A DNA stretch of 64,000 nucleotides from an uncultured Candidatus Actinomarina sp. (GCA_902571385.1 CACGBK010000003.1:96001-160000); one strand, 5' to 3'. Positions 26,643 through 35,516 are shown, numbered from the stretch's first letter. Numbers and translations are program-made. Notes: generated by a model not told the origin, from the sequence alone.

Positions 26643-27350
26643 GTGATACCAATATCAGATATCAATCCCCCGAAAAATAATCCGGTTATCTCAAGAATTT
26701 TTATATTTCTTTCAATATTGGTATACGTTCTAATTCAACCAAGAAACCCCAATGAACTTTTTAATTTTTTCTATGAATTTGCTGCAATTCCATGCGAAGT
26801 TTTTAACAATCAACCTCTATCTTTAGATCAGTATTACAACAATGAATGCACATTAAAAAGTTCCAATATTGTATTTGAAAATAAAAATATATTTTTAAGC
26901 TTACTGTTTTCAAACATGTTTCATGCAAATTTTGTTCACATATTAGGCAATCTATGGAGTTTCTGGATTTTTGGAAATAACATTGAAGATAAATTAGGAA
27001 AAATTAGATTTATAATCTTTTTAATTTTTACCGGTCTAGCAAGCATGTTTTCGCACATCATACTTAATGCGTTTGATATTAATCCTATAGTTGGAGCATC
27101 AGGAATAGTATCTGCATTAATGGGTGCATATCTATATTTATTTCCAAATGCTCAGTTACTTGTACTTGTCCCATTTGGATTTTTATTTCCAACAACTATA
27201 AAAGCAAAATTTTTCATGATTTTTTGGTTTATTTCACAAATATTGATAGCACTACAAAATACAAATATTTCATGGGAAGCTCATATTGGAGGTTTTATTG
27301 TTGGATATTTAATTCTGAAGGTTTTTAATTATAGAAGATATACAATCTGA
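26643..27350 (+). CDS. Rhomboid-family intramembrane serine protease
   Basis: A 235-residue membrane protein with six predicted helices. The rhomboid features are HANFVHILGNLWSFWIFG (about 98-115), the catalytic Ser in VGASGIVSALMGAY (GASG, about 150-153) and the catalytic His in WEAHIGGFIVG (about 214). It cleaves membrane proteins within the bilayer; targets unknown. The start GTG at 26643 has AGGAG six to seven bases upstream. The last 42 bases overlap the convergent HAD phosphatase gene. Confidence 0.93.
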   Translation: MIPISDINPPKNNPVISRIFIFLSILVYVLIQPRNPNELFNFFYEFAAIPCEVFNNQPLSLDQYYNNECTLKSSNIVFENKNIFLSLLFSNMFHANFVHILGNLWSFWIFGNNIEDKLGKIRFIIFLIFTGLASMFSHIILNAFDINPIVGASGIVSALMGAYLYLFPNAQLLVLVPFGFLFPTTIKAKFFMIFWFISQILIALQNTNISWEAHIGGFIVGYLILKVFNYRRYTI

Positions 27351-28070
27351 AAATTTATCAAACTTAAAATCTGCGATTTCATCACTTAGATAATTTTGAA
27401 TTGAGGAGTTAACAAGATAAGATTTAGCATTTATTTCATTAGCTAAAAGTATATCTGTATCTACCCTATCGCCAATTACGTAGGCTATATTTTCAAAATT
27501 TCTAAGCAGGAAATTAGAATAAAATTTATCAGGCTTACCAAATGATTGAATCTCAATATTTAGTAATTTTTCTATCTCTTTTACAATTGCACCATTTCCT
27601 TCTTCAAACTCAAATTCATTAATTGGAAATGTTAAGTCTTTATTTAAAGCGTAGATATTACTTCCATTTTGATAAGCACTCATAATATTATTAACTTCTG
27701 GCTGTGTATATTTCTCTTTTCTACCTATTAAGACCATTTGAGATTCATCAATATTTGTTGTTACATTAGCAATACTATCTACGAAGCTTGATAAATTATC
27801 AGATCCATGAACATAAATCATCATGTTTTTGTTTTCTAAATACTGTTTTAAAATAACTAAAGGCGTGACTATTTGATCTAAATCAATATCTCTTAATAAT
27901 AGTTTCTCTAACTTGTTACAAATTTCCATAGGAGCTTGCGAACTGTTATTGGTTATAAATATTATTTTTAAATTATGTTTATCAAGATCAAGTAATGATT
28001 CAATTACGCCAGGGATAATTTCATTATTTAAATAAATAGTCCCATCAAGGTCTGTAGCGATTGTTTTCAC
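27309..28070 (-). CDS. HAD-IIA phosphatase (NagD-like)
   Basis: A 253-residue HAD hydrolase. Motif I DLDGTIYLNN (about 7-16, nucleophile Asp7), motif II ITNNS (about 38-42), a C2-type cap in the middle, Lys in FGKPDKFY (about 178), and motif III IGDRVDTDILLA. The family contains 4-nitrophenylphosphatases, NagD UMP phosphatase and phosphoglycolate phosphatases. It overlaps the upstream GNAT gene by 26 bases and the convergent rhomboid gene by 42. Substrate not assignable. Confidence 0.9.
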   Translation of the reverse strand: MKTIATDLDGTIYLNNEIIPGVIESLLDLDKHNLKIIFITNNSSQAPMEICNKLEKLLLRDIDLDQIVTPLVILKQYLENKNMMIYVHGSDNLSSFVDSIANVTTNIDESQMVLIGRKEKYTQPEVNNIMSAYQNGSNIYALNKDLTFPINEFEFEEGNGAIVKEIEKLLNIEIQSFGKPDKFYSNFLLRNFENIAYVIGDRVDTDILLANEINAKSYLVNSSIQNYLSDEIADFKFDKFSDCISSIIKNLQN

Positions 28071-28509
28071 GTTTTCTTTCCATAACTAAAAGTTTTGCAG
28101 TTATTAAATTGCTTTCATAGAAATTTTTCGCTTGTCTATCACTAGGTAATGCATAAGTTCTAATCTCTGATTTGGACGATTTAGATTGATTATTTATAAA
28201 TTCGAAGAGTTGGGTCCCTAGGCCAAGTTCTCTAAAATCATATTCAATGAATATTTCATATAAGTTCCAGTAAAACTCATCGATAACGATTCTTGCATAT
28301 CCTACATCGTTAATATTGTCTGAAGCTTTATAAGTTAAAACATAATATTTTGAATCATGATTTTTTACAATATTTTGATAGTAGCTAAAAAGTACAGGAT
28401 CAGTCTTACTTATTTCGTTGTCAAATTTTTTTTGGAGGACTGATGGTGGTTTATCTTTCTCTAATATTTCAAAGGTTAAACCAAAATCTTCAAATTTTGA
28501 TTCATGCAC
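28045..28509 (-). CDS. GNAT-family N-acetyltransferase
   Basis: About 154 residues with the acetyl-CoA binding motif A FRELGLGTQLFEFI (about 90-103) and a late FYESN segment typical of GNAT folds. The start is ambiguous: GTG at 28509 overlaps the DUF4193 gene by 8 bases and is preferred; TTG at 28542 would add 11 residues and overlap by 41. The acetylated target is unknown. The short overlaps on both sides suggest one operon running from DUF4193 to the HAD phosphatase. Confidence 0.8.
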   Translation of the reverse strand: MHESKFEDFGLTFEILEKDKPPSVLQKKFDNEISKTDPVLFSYYQNIVKNHDSKYYVLTYKASDNINDVGYARIVIDEFYWNLYEIFIEYDFRELGLGTQLFEFINNQSKSSKSEIRTYALPSDRQAKNFYESNLITAKLLVMERKRENNRYRP

Positions 28510-28858
28510 AGTCCGAACACACCTTAGCTCTAGGTTTTTCAAGCTGAGTTCTTTTCAAAACCAAAAAACATATAGAACATGTAAATTCATCAGCTTGTAT
28601 ATCTTCTGCTGTTTCATCTAATTTCAAATCGGAACTTTTTACATTCCTTTTTTCTGCAGCATCAACTGACATAAATGAGCCTTCAGCTTCATCATTATCA
28701 TCTACTGATTTTTTTTCGGTCTCAACACGGGCTTCAAGTGATTCTGTCTCAACTTCTTCTTTTTCTTCCTCTTCTGGAGGAGATTCGTTTTCTTCAGAAT
28801 CTTCTTCGAGGTCTTCCATGGTAGGCTCTTCTATCTCTTCAATATCTTTATCTGCCAT
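28502..28858 (-). CDS. DUF4193 family actinobacterial protein
   Basis: A 118-residue very acidic protein. Residues 1-60 are dominated by Glu and Asp. The C-terminus ADEFTCSICFLVLKRTQLE followed by CSDC is the hallmark of DUF4193, with two CxxC pairs that could bind zinc. The family is restricted, to my knowledge, to Actinobacteria and has no known function, so it is a good lineage marker. AAGGAG four bases before the ATG makes a clear ribosome binding site. Confidence 0.9.
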   Translation of the reverse strand: MADKDIEEIEEPTMEDLEEDSEENESPPEEEEKEEVETESLEARVETEKKSVDDNDEAEGSFMSVDAAEKRNVKSSDLKLDETAEDIQADEFTCSICFLVLKRTQLEKPRAKVCSDCA

Positions 28859-28888
28859 GTTTCTCCTTAAATTTCTGTAAGAATAATA

Positions 28889-29761
28889 CTAAATTTTTAA
28901 TAATATAGCTTCTTTTTTAACATTTATCTCAGCTGGTCCCTGGTCGAAGTAATCTCCGTCAACTTCAATTGTATTTGGGGTTAATAATGTGAGTTTATTT
29001 GATTTTTTTAAAATTACGTCTGGTTCTGTTAGGTGAAGACCTTTTTTAGCAAGAAAAAATAATTTCATAGCTTTTAGCTTGGTTACTTTAAATATTTGAA
29101 TATTTAATAATCCATCTTGAAGGCTTGATTTTGGTGAAATATTCCAACCACCGCCAAAAAATTGACCGTTACAGATTGATATATTAAAAGCCAAATTATT
29201 GAAGTTGAATCTATCATTTTCAATTTGAAATAACATACTTTTTGCAGGTAGGAGTTTTAACCAAAAACTAATAGGATATCTAAATCGTTTAAACATTCTC
29301 GGAAGACTTTCACTTGTATGTACTGTATCTGCCAGAAAACCATAATTTAAGACATTTACAAAATATCTACTGTTATTAGAAGAGCTTATGTGTGCAACAT
29401 CAATTTTATAATTCTGATCATTTTTAAGCCTTTTTATGCCCTCATTGATATTTTTTGGAAAAGCAAATGTTCTCATGAAATCAGATCCACTACCAGAAGG
29501 AAGACAAGCAACCTCAGGATTACTAACATTATTCTTTAGTAAGTTATCGATTAAATTACTAAGGGTGCCATCGCCTCCTATTGCACAGAAGATGACACTA
29601 TCGTTTTTGTGATTTAAAATTATTTCTTCAACTTTAGATGCTTTAGATGTTTGATACACAACTGCATTTAAATTATGGCTAGAAAATAGTTTTTCAATTT
29701 CACCTTGGGATAACTTCTTACCTCTTGAATTTTTATTGTGAATTACAACGTATTTTTTCAT
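28889..29761 (-). CDS. Diacylglycerol/lipid kinase family protein
   Basis: A 290-residue protein of the DagK/YegS/LCB5 family, with the kinase motif IGGDGTLSNLIDNLL (about 61-75) and LPSGSGSDFMRTFAFP (about 88-103). The C-terminal sandwich domain with DGLLNIQIFKV and VDGDYFDQGPAEI is typical. It probably phosphorylates a membrane lipid. The start overlaps the helicase stop (ATGA), giving a coupled pair. The exact lipid cannot be told. Confidence 0.9.
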   Translation of the reverse strand: MKKYVVIHNKNSRGKKLSQGEIEKLFSSHNLNAVVYQTSKASKVEEIILNHKNDSVIFCAIGGDGTLSNLIDNLLKNNVSNPEVACLPSGSGSDFMRTFAFPKNINEGIKRLKNDQNYKIDVAHISSSNNSRYFVNVLNYGFLADTVHTSESLPRMFKRFRYPISFWLKLLPAKSMLFQIENDRFNFNNLAFNISICNGQFFGGGWNISPKSSLQDGLLNIQIFKVTKLKAMKLFFLAKKGLHLTEPDVILKKSNKLTLLTPNTIEVDGDYFDQGPAEINVKKEAILLKI

Positions 29762-31623
29762 ATCATAGTTTTCTGAATAATATTATGTTTTAATTTTTTT
29801 GCAATTATATCAAAGCTTTCAATCTCATAAATTGAATAAACTTTTTGTGATATTTCAGATGCTTCTCGGCAAGCTTTAATAAAATCTCCCAGTGTTACAT
29901 TAAATTTACTTAATGTGTATTCGATATTGTCAGAATTATAAAATTCTAAAAAAATACTAAACCAAGTAATGTCTAAATTGATTTTATTTTTAACCCCACT
30001 AAATGCTTCAAGTTTATTTACTTTTTCTTGTGTGATTAGAAATTTAGTTAGCAAATCATTATATTTGTCATGAACTGATATTTCATATTTTGATGTTGAT
30101 ATACCAGAAGCAAGAAACATAAGACAAAATTCAATATCATTATTTTCATTCAACAATTCAATTCCTAATATCAAATTATCCCTATGAGTTTCAGTTAATA
30201 ATTTATTCTTATTTAAATCAGTAAAATAATTCATTTCATTTAAAACTTTTAATTTTGCTTTATAGTTAGTTTCAAGAGCTTTGTCGTTTAATTTATTTTG
30301 ATATGAATAAAAACTTTTTTTAATCATTTCTATACCTTTTTTTTCACCATATTTATTATTCAAATTAAGTACCGATCCATATGAATTTGAATAAGAGGAT
30401 TTTAGATTATTTGGTTTTAGATCAAATAAGTCGTTGTACCAACTGTTCTCAATTCTTTTATCATAATTTATATACGCATATCCCTTAGAATCAATTCCTC
30501 TTCTACCGGCTCTACCTGTAAGTTGTAAGAATTCAGATTTTGAAATTAATCTAGTTTTTAATCCGTCATATTTAAATGATGAATCAATAATAATAGATTT
30601 CGCCGGCATATTAATTCCCAGGGAAAGTGTCTCTGTTGCAAAAAGAATATCTATGTGTCTATTTATAAATAAAAACTCAACAAATTCTTTAACAATTGGA
30701 GCCAAACCAGCATGATGGTAAGCAACCCCTCGTGACCACATCCAATAAAGTTCGTCTAAATTCAAAAGTTGATATTCTTCATTAGTAATGTCGTCAAAAA
30801 TATCTTCAAACAAATGTCTTAATTGAACATTCTTTTTAATTTTAAAATTTAAATTTGCGGCATATCTTGCTTTATTTTCAACTTTTTCACGTGAAAAATA
30901 AAATAAAATACACGGCGTTGCTTTTTTATTTATAATATATGAAATTTGATCAGACAAAGATGGCTTCCTAAATCGTTTAAATTTTTTATCTAGTTTAAAA
31001 ATAGGTCTATTTCTTTTATCCTCTGTACTTTTAATAGCTAATATTTGTTCATCATCTTTAGACGCTGTGATCAAAGATATTTCTAAAGGAACTGGGCGAA
31101 TCTTAGATTGAATTAAATCTGTTGGACCTCTTTGAGATACAATCCAGTTTAAAAATTCGTTTTCATTTCCAATAGTTGCAGATAGGCATAATAATTTTAT
31201 ATCTTTTGGTAAGTGAATAATAATTTCTTCCCAAGTAGATCCACGTTCCTTGTCCGCTAGGTAATGAACTTCATCAAGTACAACTAAACCAATATCATTT
31301 ATTCTCTCGTCGTTAGTAAAGATCATATTTCTTAAAATTTCTGTTGTTGCTATTATGAGACCTGCATCTGGATTCTCATTTCGATCACCTGTTAACAGAC
31401 CTGTGTCAAATCCTGAATTTAAGAAGTCATGGTACTTTTGGTTTGATAAAGCTTTTATTGGTGTTGTGTAAATTACTCTATTTCCCTTGTCTAAATACTC
31501 TTCAATTCCTCGTTCAGCAATTATTGTTTTACCAGCACCAGTAGGTGCAGTAACAAGTACATTTAAGTTTTCATACAAAGATTCGATTGCATCTATTTGA
31601 AAAGAATCTAATTCAAAATTCAC
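29758..31623 (-). CDS. helY: DEAD/DEAH-box helicase, HelY/Ski2-like
   Basis: A 621-residue superfamily 2 helicase. Motif I APTGAGKT (about 25-32), motif II DEVH (about 117-120), motif III SATIGN, motif V TETLSLGINMPA and motif VI QLTGRAGRRG are all present. Position after tatC matches HelY (Rv2092c). The protein is much shorter than the roughly 900-residue mycobacterial HelY, mainly in the C-terminal part. An RNA-processing role by analogy to Ski2/Mtr4 is inferred. The start overlaps the tatC stop (ATGA). Confidence 0.92.
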   Translation of the reverse strand: MNFELDSFQIDAIESLYENLNVLVTAPTGAGKTIIAERGIEEYLDKGNRVIYTTPIKALSNQKYHDFLNSGFDTGLLTGDRNENPDAGLIIATTEILRNMIFTNDERINDIGLVVLDEVHYLADKERGSTWEEIIIHLPKDIKLLCLSATIGNENEFLNWIVSQRGPTDLIQSKIRPVPLEISLITASKDDEQILAIKSTEDKRNRPIFKLDKKFKRFRKPSLSDQISYIINKKATPCILFYFSREKVENKARYAANLNFKIKKNVQLRHLFEDIFDDITNEEYQLLNLDELYWMWSRGVAYHHAGLAPIVKEFVEFLFINRHIDILFATETLSLGINMPAKSIIIDSSFKYDGLKTRLISKSEFLQLTGRAGRRGIDSKGYAYINYDKRIENSWYNDLFDLKPNNLKSSYSNSYGSVLNLNNKYGEKKGIEMIKKSFYSYQNKLNDKALETNYKAKLKVLNEMNYFTDLNKNKLLTETHRDNLILGIELLNENNDIEFCLMFLASGISTSKYEISVHDKYNDLLTKFLITQEKVNKLEAFSGVKNKINLDITWFSIFLEFYNSDNIEYTLSKFNVTLGDFIKACREASEISQKVYSIYEIESFDIIAKKLKHNIIQKTMI

Positions 31624-32318
31624 TTTGATATTTTTTTATGAATAAATATAACAATTTCAATTAGTAAATATAAAGGTATGGTGAATGCAAATAATGTAAC
31701 GGGATCACCTGTTGGAGTAACTATAGCTGATAATATTAAAATGAATATAAACAGCTCAGGTCTGTTATTTGTTAAAAAATGAATTTTTAATAAATTTTTA
31801 TTTAAGAGAAATAATGTAATTAATGGAAGCTGAAATGTAATAGCAAACAAAAAAGTAAGACGGATAATGAATTGATAGTAATTTTGAGACCTAAGAATGA
31901 CTTCATTTTCATTAAATGAAAGTAAAAATTCAATCCCGTATGAGCTCAGATTTAAGGCTGCATAAACACCAAGATAATAAAAAATTGTAAAAAACAAATT
32001 GTAAAGAACAAAAGAAAGCCAAGATAAATCGATTACTGCCGGTTTAAAAAAGAAACTTAAATTAAAAATTGTTAATGGAAGTAATAAAATCAGTGACATT
32101 AAAAAAACATTAGTTATCTTAACTTGAAAGCCTTCATAAATTGTAAGAGCAAATATATTTGATTTATCATATCCTGCATTTATAAGTGGCTCATTCAAAA
32201 CTTCTATAAAAAATGGATATTTTGCATAAATAAAAATTGAAAGTACAACAATTAATGAAAAAGAAAAAAAGATTCTTAAGTTTAGTTCTTTTAAATGTTC
32301 AAAAAAGGGTTTTTTCAT
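31620..32318 (-). CDS. tatC: Twin-arginine translocase subunit TatC
   Basis: A 232-residue membrane protein with six helices. The N-terminal motif KPFFEHLKELNLRIFFS (about 3-19) corresponds to the conserved HL.ELR.R twin-arginine receptor site, and the late ILSAIVTPTGDPVTLFAFTI (about 196-215) is typical. It recognises folded exoproteins with RR signal peptides. The start overlaps the stop of the 58-codon TatA-like gene, and pafC lies just upstream, as in mycobacteria. Confidence 0.93.
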   Translation of the reverse strand: MKKPFFEHLKELNLRIFFSFSLIVVLSIFIYAKYPFFIEVLNEPLINAGYDKSNIFALTIYEGFQVKITNVFLMSLILLLPLTIFNLSFFFKPAVIDLSWLSFVLYNLFFTIFYYLGVYAALNLSSYGIEFLLSFNENEVILRSQNYYQFIIRLTFLFAITFQLPLITLFLLNKNLLKIHFLTNNRPELFIFILILSAIVTPTGDPVTLFAFTIPLYLLIEIVIFIHKKISK

Positions 32319-32491
32319 TCCTCTTCTTCACCGATCCATTTCCAAGTCTCATTCAAACTAGAATCTCCAATTATTTTTCTCGAAGGTCCTTTGTTAAAAT
32401 CAGAAAAAGCATCATAGTATTTCTTCAATTTTTTTTTATCTAAAATACCCAGTGAAATAAACAGTATGAGTACTAATTCAGTTAGGCTCAT
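32315..32491 (-). CDS. tatA: TatA/TatB-like small protein (58 residues)
   Basis: A short gene at the exact tatA position of the actinobacterial order pafB-pafC-tatA-tatC-helY. The product begins MSLTELVLILFISLGILDKK, a short membrane helix, followed by a basic amphipathic helix KLKKYYDAFSDFNKG and an acidic end (IGEEEE). This is the TatA plan (ELxxIL...G...KKL...F), although the FGPKKLP hinge has become ILDKKKLK. The ATG overlaps the pafC stop and its stop overlaps tatC, so expression is coupled. Identity depends on position and topology more than on residues. Confidence 0.7.
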   Translation of the reverse strand: MSLTELVLILFISLGILDKKKLKKYYDAFSDFNKGPSRKIIGDSSLNETWKWIGEEEE

Positions 32492-33342
32492 TTACTCACC
32501 ATGATTCTTAATTTATTGATTTTTTCATCAAATTCATTTTTAAGGTTTTCAGGTGAAAGAATCTCAACATCTTTAAAATTTTCTAGAAAATATTCCATTG
32601 CTACGTAATAATCTCTGAATATATAAATATAAATTTCATTGCTCATCTTGATTTTATCTTTATTTAATTTACTTATAGATTTTTCAGAATAAATGTTAAA
32701 TTTAACTTCGATATTTTTTGTTTTATCTTCCTTTGTTGACTTATTTAAATCTAAATCTCCTACAGACAGAATCCTATTAACTAAAAAAGTTTTAATTTTA
32801 TTATCAACTAAATCAATCGCTTCTAGAACATTTCCATCAGCATTGTTAGATATTGATAAGGGTTTAATTGAATAAATTCCAGCATTTTTTCTTCCTAATT
32901 TTATATATTCAATATTTACTTCATTTTCTAAAAAAATTGATAAATAATTATCCTGATTTATATCTGATTTTTCATCAAAGAAGATACCTAAAGTATCAGT
33001 GAGAAATGACAAGTCATTTTTATTTATGTTCTTAATATAAATTTTATCTTGGTTAATCAAAATATTATATATTTTAAAAAGTTCAAAATCAGTAATAGTC
33101 TCTAAATCTTTTAATTCGATCGAATAATCAAAAGTTATATTATTTTTTGATAAATCTAAATCAAAATTAATAAAACTTTCACCATTAACAGAATAAACTT
33201 CGGACATAATATTAAGCATGTATAAAAGAGTATCGAGATCTACAGTGAGCTTATCAGCAAGGTCTTGTATGTTCCAATTGTCCTGATCCTTGATAATATT
33301 GATCAAAAATGTAAAATCTTGAAGTTTAAGTTTTTTATTCAT
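32488..33342 (-). CDS. pafC: WYL-domain regulator PafC-like
   Basis: A 284-residue protein: an N-terminal helix-turn-helix region (QDLADKLTVDLDTLLYMLNI, about 25-44), then a degenerate WYL domain and a C-terminal WCX-like part ending in FKDVEILSPENLKNEFDEKI. PafB and PafC form a complex that activates DNA damage genes independently of LexA/RecA in mycobacteria. It is strongly AT-rich and diverged; assignment relies on its place between pafB and tatA, with an 8-base overlap to pafB. Confidence 0.85.
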   Translation of the reverse strand: MNKKLKLQDFTFLINIIKDQDNWNIQDLADKLTVDLDTLLYMLNIMSEVYSVNGESFINFDLDLSKNNITFDYSIELKDLETITDFELFKIYNILINQDKIYIKNINKNDLSFLTDTLGIFFDEKSDINQDNYLSIFLENEVNIEYIKLGRKNAGIYSIKPLSISNNADGNVLEAIDLVDNKIKTFLVNRILSVGDLDLNKSTKEDKTKNIEVKFNIYSEKSISKLNKDKIKMSNEIYIYIFRDYYVAMEYFLENFKDVEILSPENLKNEFDEKINKLRIMVSK

Positions 33343-34162
33343 TAATTAATTCCAATAACATATTTTTTTCAGATTCTGACATTTGAATTATTTCACTTTC
33401 AGTCAAAAGTAAGAATTGTGTCAGTCCTTGAAGATCGTATGTTTCTAACTCGATCCTTAATTTGTCTTGAAATATATTTTTATTTTTAACCTTATGATTA
33501 AATTTATTTTTAAAGATGTAATAACTGTCTTCTGACAATTCGATAGTTAATAACACAGGATTCATGCTTTCTTCCCATGAAAAATTAATCTTGACATTAT
33601 CAATATTATGTAAATTAGGTAAGGAACCAATTTTTAAATCATCTATATTGCTTAATTTAAATGTTTTAAATATAGAATGTTCATTTACTCCTACATACCA
33701 CTGGCCATCATATTGTTTAAGACCAAGCGGATATACTTTTCTAACAGATCCTTTGTATTTATAAGATATACGTCTTTTTTCATTAATCGCTTGTACAATT
33801 TTTGATATATTTATGCTTTGCTCATCGAATTGATAATTTAAATTTAAATATTTTTTTATTATTTGATAAATACTAATAAATCTATTTGTATCAATATTCT
33901 TAGTTTTTTTAATTTCTTCGATAATTCTTGTTCCTGATATTGAATAACCATCTGAAAGTTTCCATTTGTCATTTTCGAATTCAATTAAATATCCCATTTC
34001 TTTTAACAATGATTTGTCTCTTTCAAAAGAGCGTTTGAAAGCAGAATCTCCTAATTCACGATAATCTAATATATTATCTTTAATAAAATCAGTGGTTATA
34101 TTTTCATTATTTGAAGAGAACAAAGTTAATAAATTAAGTCCTCTTTTAAATACATTTTTCAT
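33335..34162 (-). CDS. pafB: WYL-domain regulator PafB-like
   Basis: A 275-residue protein with an N-terminal DNA-binding part (GLNLLTLFSS, then FKRSFERDKSLLKEMGYLIE, about 42-61) and a WYL domain in which KQYDGQWYVGVNEH (about 148-161) and ISYKYKGSVRKVYPLGLK are seen. With PafC it forms the PafBC transcriptional activator of the mycobacterial DNA damage response. The pup-proteasome genes that often precede it are absent here: the next gene upstream is a divergent ferredoxin. Confidence 0.88.
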   Translation of the reverse strand: MKNVFKRGLNLLTLFSSNNENITTDFIKDNILDYRELGDSAFKRSFERDKSLLKEMGYLIEFENDKWKLSDGYSISGTRIIEEIKKTKNIDTNRFISIYQIIKKYLNLNYQFDEQSINISKIVQAINEKRRISYKYKGSVRKVYPLGLKQYDGQWYVGVNEHSIFKTFKLSNIDDLKIGSLPNLHNIDNVKINFSWEESMNPVLLTIELSEDSYYIFKNKFNHKVKNKNIFQDKLRIELETYDLQGLTQFLLLTESEIIQMSESEKNMLLELINE

Positions 34163-34237
34163 TAATACCTAATTTTATTGTATTTAAATTTAATAATTAT
34201 TTTTTATCTGTTGTATTTGTATAAAGCAAAACTAATG

Positions 34238-34250
34238 TATTATTAGATAT
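34238..34250 (+). promoter_or_regulatory. -10 box of the ferredoxin gene
   Basis: TATTAT (34238-34243) lies seven bases before the ATG at 34251; no ribosome binding site is visible, so the transcript is probably leaderless. Confidence 0.45.
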
Positions 34251-34499
34251 ATGAAAGTCTGGATAGATCAAGATTTGTGCACAGGTGACGGCCTTTGCGA
34301 AGAAATTTGCCCTGATGTTTTTGTTGGCAAAGATGATGGGCTTTTTTATGTAAAAGAAGGCGACAAAATATTTTCTGAAGAAGATGGAAATGTTGGTGGC
34401 GCACAAGGTCTAGCAGTAGTTCCAAAGGGTCAAGAAGAGGCAGTAATTGAATCAGCTGAGGAATGTCCAGGCGAATGCATAATGATCGAACCTAGCTAA
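34251..34499 (+). CDS. Small iron-sulfur ferredoxin
   Basis: An 82-residue ferredoxin. DLCTGDGLCEEICPDVF (about 8-24) gives Cys10, Cys16 and Cys20, and ECPGECIMIE near the end gives the last Cys-Pro ligand. The C-x5-C...CP pattern is that of the single-cluster [3Fe-4S]/[4Fe-4S] ferredoxins that feed actinobacterial P450s and other oxidoreductases; Cys20 could complete a 4Fe-4S cluster. It is the only plus-strand gene between 27 and 38 kb and overlaps the convergent trmI gene by 8 bases. Redox partner unknown. Confidence 0.9.
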   Translation: MKVWIDQDLCTGDGLCEEICPDVFVGKDDGLFYVKEGDKIFSEEDGNVGGAQGLAVVPKGQEEAVIESAEECPGECIMIEPS

Positions 34500-35271
34500 A
34501 TAAAAATCTTCCACTAACAACAAATCCTGTATGACCAACCATCTCATTTTTTGGCCTCACTATTCTATTGTCTACTATCCATTCTCGATTTAAAGTTTCG
34601 GTTACATTGATATTGATAAAATTATTTTTTGAAAGTTCATTAACAATTTTTTGAACTTGTGTAATTGATGGTAAATAAGAAACCCATTGTAAATTTTGCT
34701 TCACTGAGTTGTTATCGAAAAATTCCCAAGGCTCAGGAATATCAGTAATAACAGTATCGACTTTGTTACTCACGTGATCAAATATAAAATCTGAAAGTCG
34801 TAAATTTAAATATTCTATTTCTAAAAATTTGGTTTCAGCATGATTTGATGAAATATATCTTTCAATGGTTTTTTTGGCTCTTCTTTGGTTTTTATTACTT
34901 TCATCTAAAGTTATAAGATTACTGTCATTGTCTAAAATTAAACTTAAATAGAGAGTTAAGGCTCCAGAACCAGTTCCAATTTCTAAAATATTTGAAAATT
35001 TACTAATATTTCCAGATATTATTATTGCTCCAATATCTTTTGGATAAATTATTTGAGGACCTCTTTTCATTAATAAAATGAATTCATCAAATGAAGGAAT
35101 ATAAACTTCATATTCTTGGTCTTTGGAAGTTGTAACTTTAGTAGGTAATGTTTTTATATCATTATGTTTAATAATTCCGTTTTGTGTAACAAAAGTTTGA
35201 TCTTCTTGTATTACGGATAAGTGTTTTGTGTTGTTTGATTTAAACACAACAACAGTATTGTCAAATTTCAC
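34492..35271 (-). CDS. trmI: tRNA (adenine-N1)-methyltransferase TrmI
   Basis: A 259-residue SAM-dependent methyltransferase. The SAM motif is LEIGTGSGALTLYLS (about 97-111), and DTVITDIPEPWEFF (about 164-177) is the typical D-x-P-x-P-W catalytic loop of the m1A58 family. It methylates A58 in the T loop of tRNAs. The actinobacterial homologue (Rv2118c) also lies near the Paf/proteasome region, which supports a conserved neighbourhood. The 3' end overlaps the ferredoxin gene. Confidence 0.93.
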   Translation of the reverse strand: MKFDNTVVVFKSNNTKHLSVIQEDQTFVTQNGIIKHNDIKTLPTKVTTSKDQEYEVYIPSFDEFILLMKRGPQIIYPKDIGAIIISGNISKFSNILEIGTGSGALTLYLSLILDNDSNLITLDESNKNQRRAKKTIERYISSNHAETKFLEIEYLNLRLSDFIFDHVSNKVDTVITDIPEPWEFFDNNSVKQNLQWVSYLPSITQVQKIVNELSKNNFININVTETLNREWIVDNRIVRPKNEMVGHTGFVVSGRFLFS

Positions 35272-35277
35272 TATTTC

Positions 35278-35367
35278 TTATAGTAACAATAAAAAATATG
35301 CAATTGTTGATAAAACTACACCAGCAGAAATAGCCACAGCAACAAATTTTTGTAATGATTTATTCAT
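35278..35367 (-). CDS. 29-residue single-helix membrane peptide
   Basis: ATG at 35367 overlaps the stop of the preceding small gene (ATGA) and gives MNKSLQKFVAVAISAGVVLS followed by TIAYFLLLL. A basic start and one long hydrophobic helix suggest a membrane peptide. It ends six bases before trmI begins on the same strand, filling the gap between trmI and the holin-like gene. The chain of three overlapping starts favours real translation. Function unknown. Confidence 0.5.
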   Translation of the reverse strand: MNKSLQKFVAVAISAGVVLSTIAYFLLLL

Positions 35368-35516
35368 TTTTTTAAACGTATATTTCTTTTAAATTTTTTG
35401 ATTTTTTCATAAAGTCTTCCAATGAATATGCCATAGATCAGGAAACTTAAAATTTTTGAATTTTCACTATTAATATTATTATTTAAATTAGAAAAATTAT
35501 CTTTAAATTCAGTCAC
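35364..35516 (-). CDS. 50-residue small protein with one hydrophobic segment
   Basis: GTG at 35516 overlaps the stop of the holin-like gene (GTGA). The product has an Asn/Ser-rich start, one hydrophobic stretch ILSFLIYGIFIGRLYEK (about 22-38) and a very basic tail. It is linked by overlapping stop and start codons to the genes on both sides. In Actinobacteria, small membrane proteins often accompany holin-superfamily III genes, but I cannot name a family. Confidence 0.55.
   Translation of the reverse strand: MTEFKDNFSNLNNNINSENSKILSFLIYGIFIGRLYEKIKKFKRNIRLKK

Noticed and set aside
34197-34425. Minus-strand open frames opposite the ferredoxin gene
   Set aside because: The plus-strand ferredoxin with its Cys motifs explains the sequence; the minus frames look like shadows.
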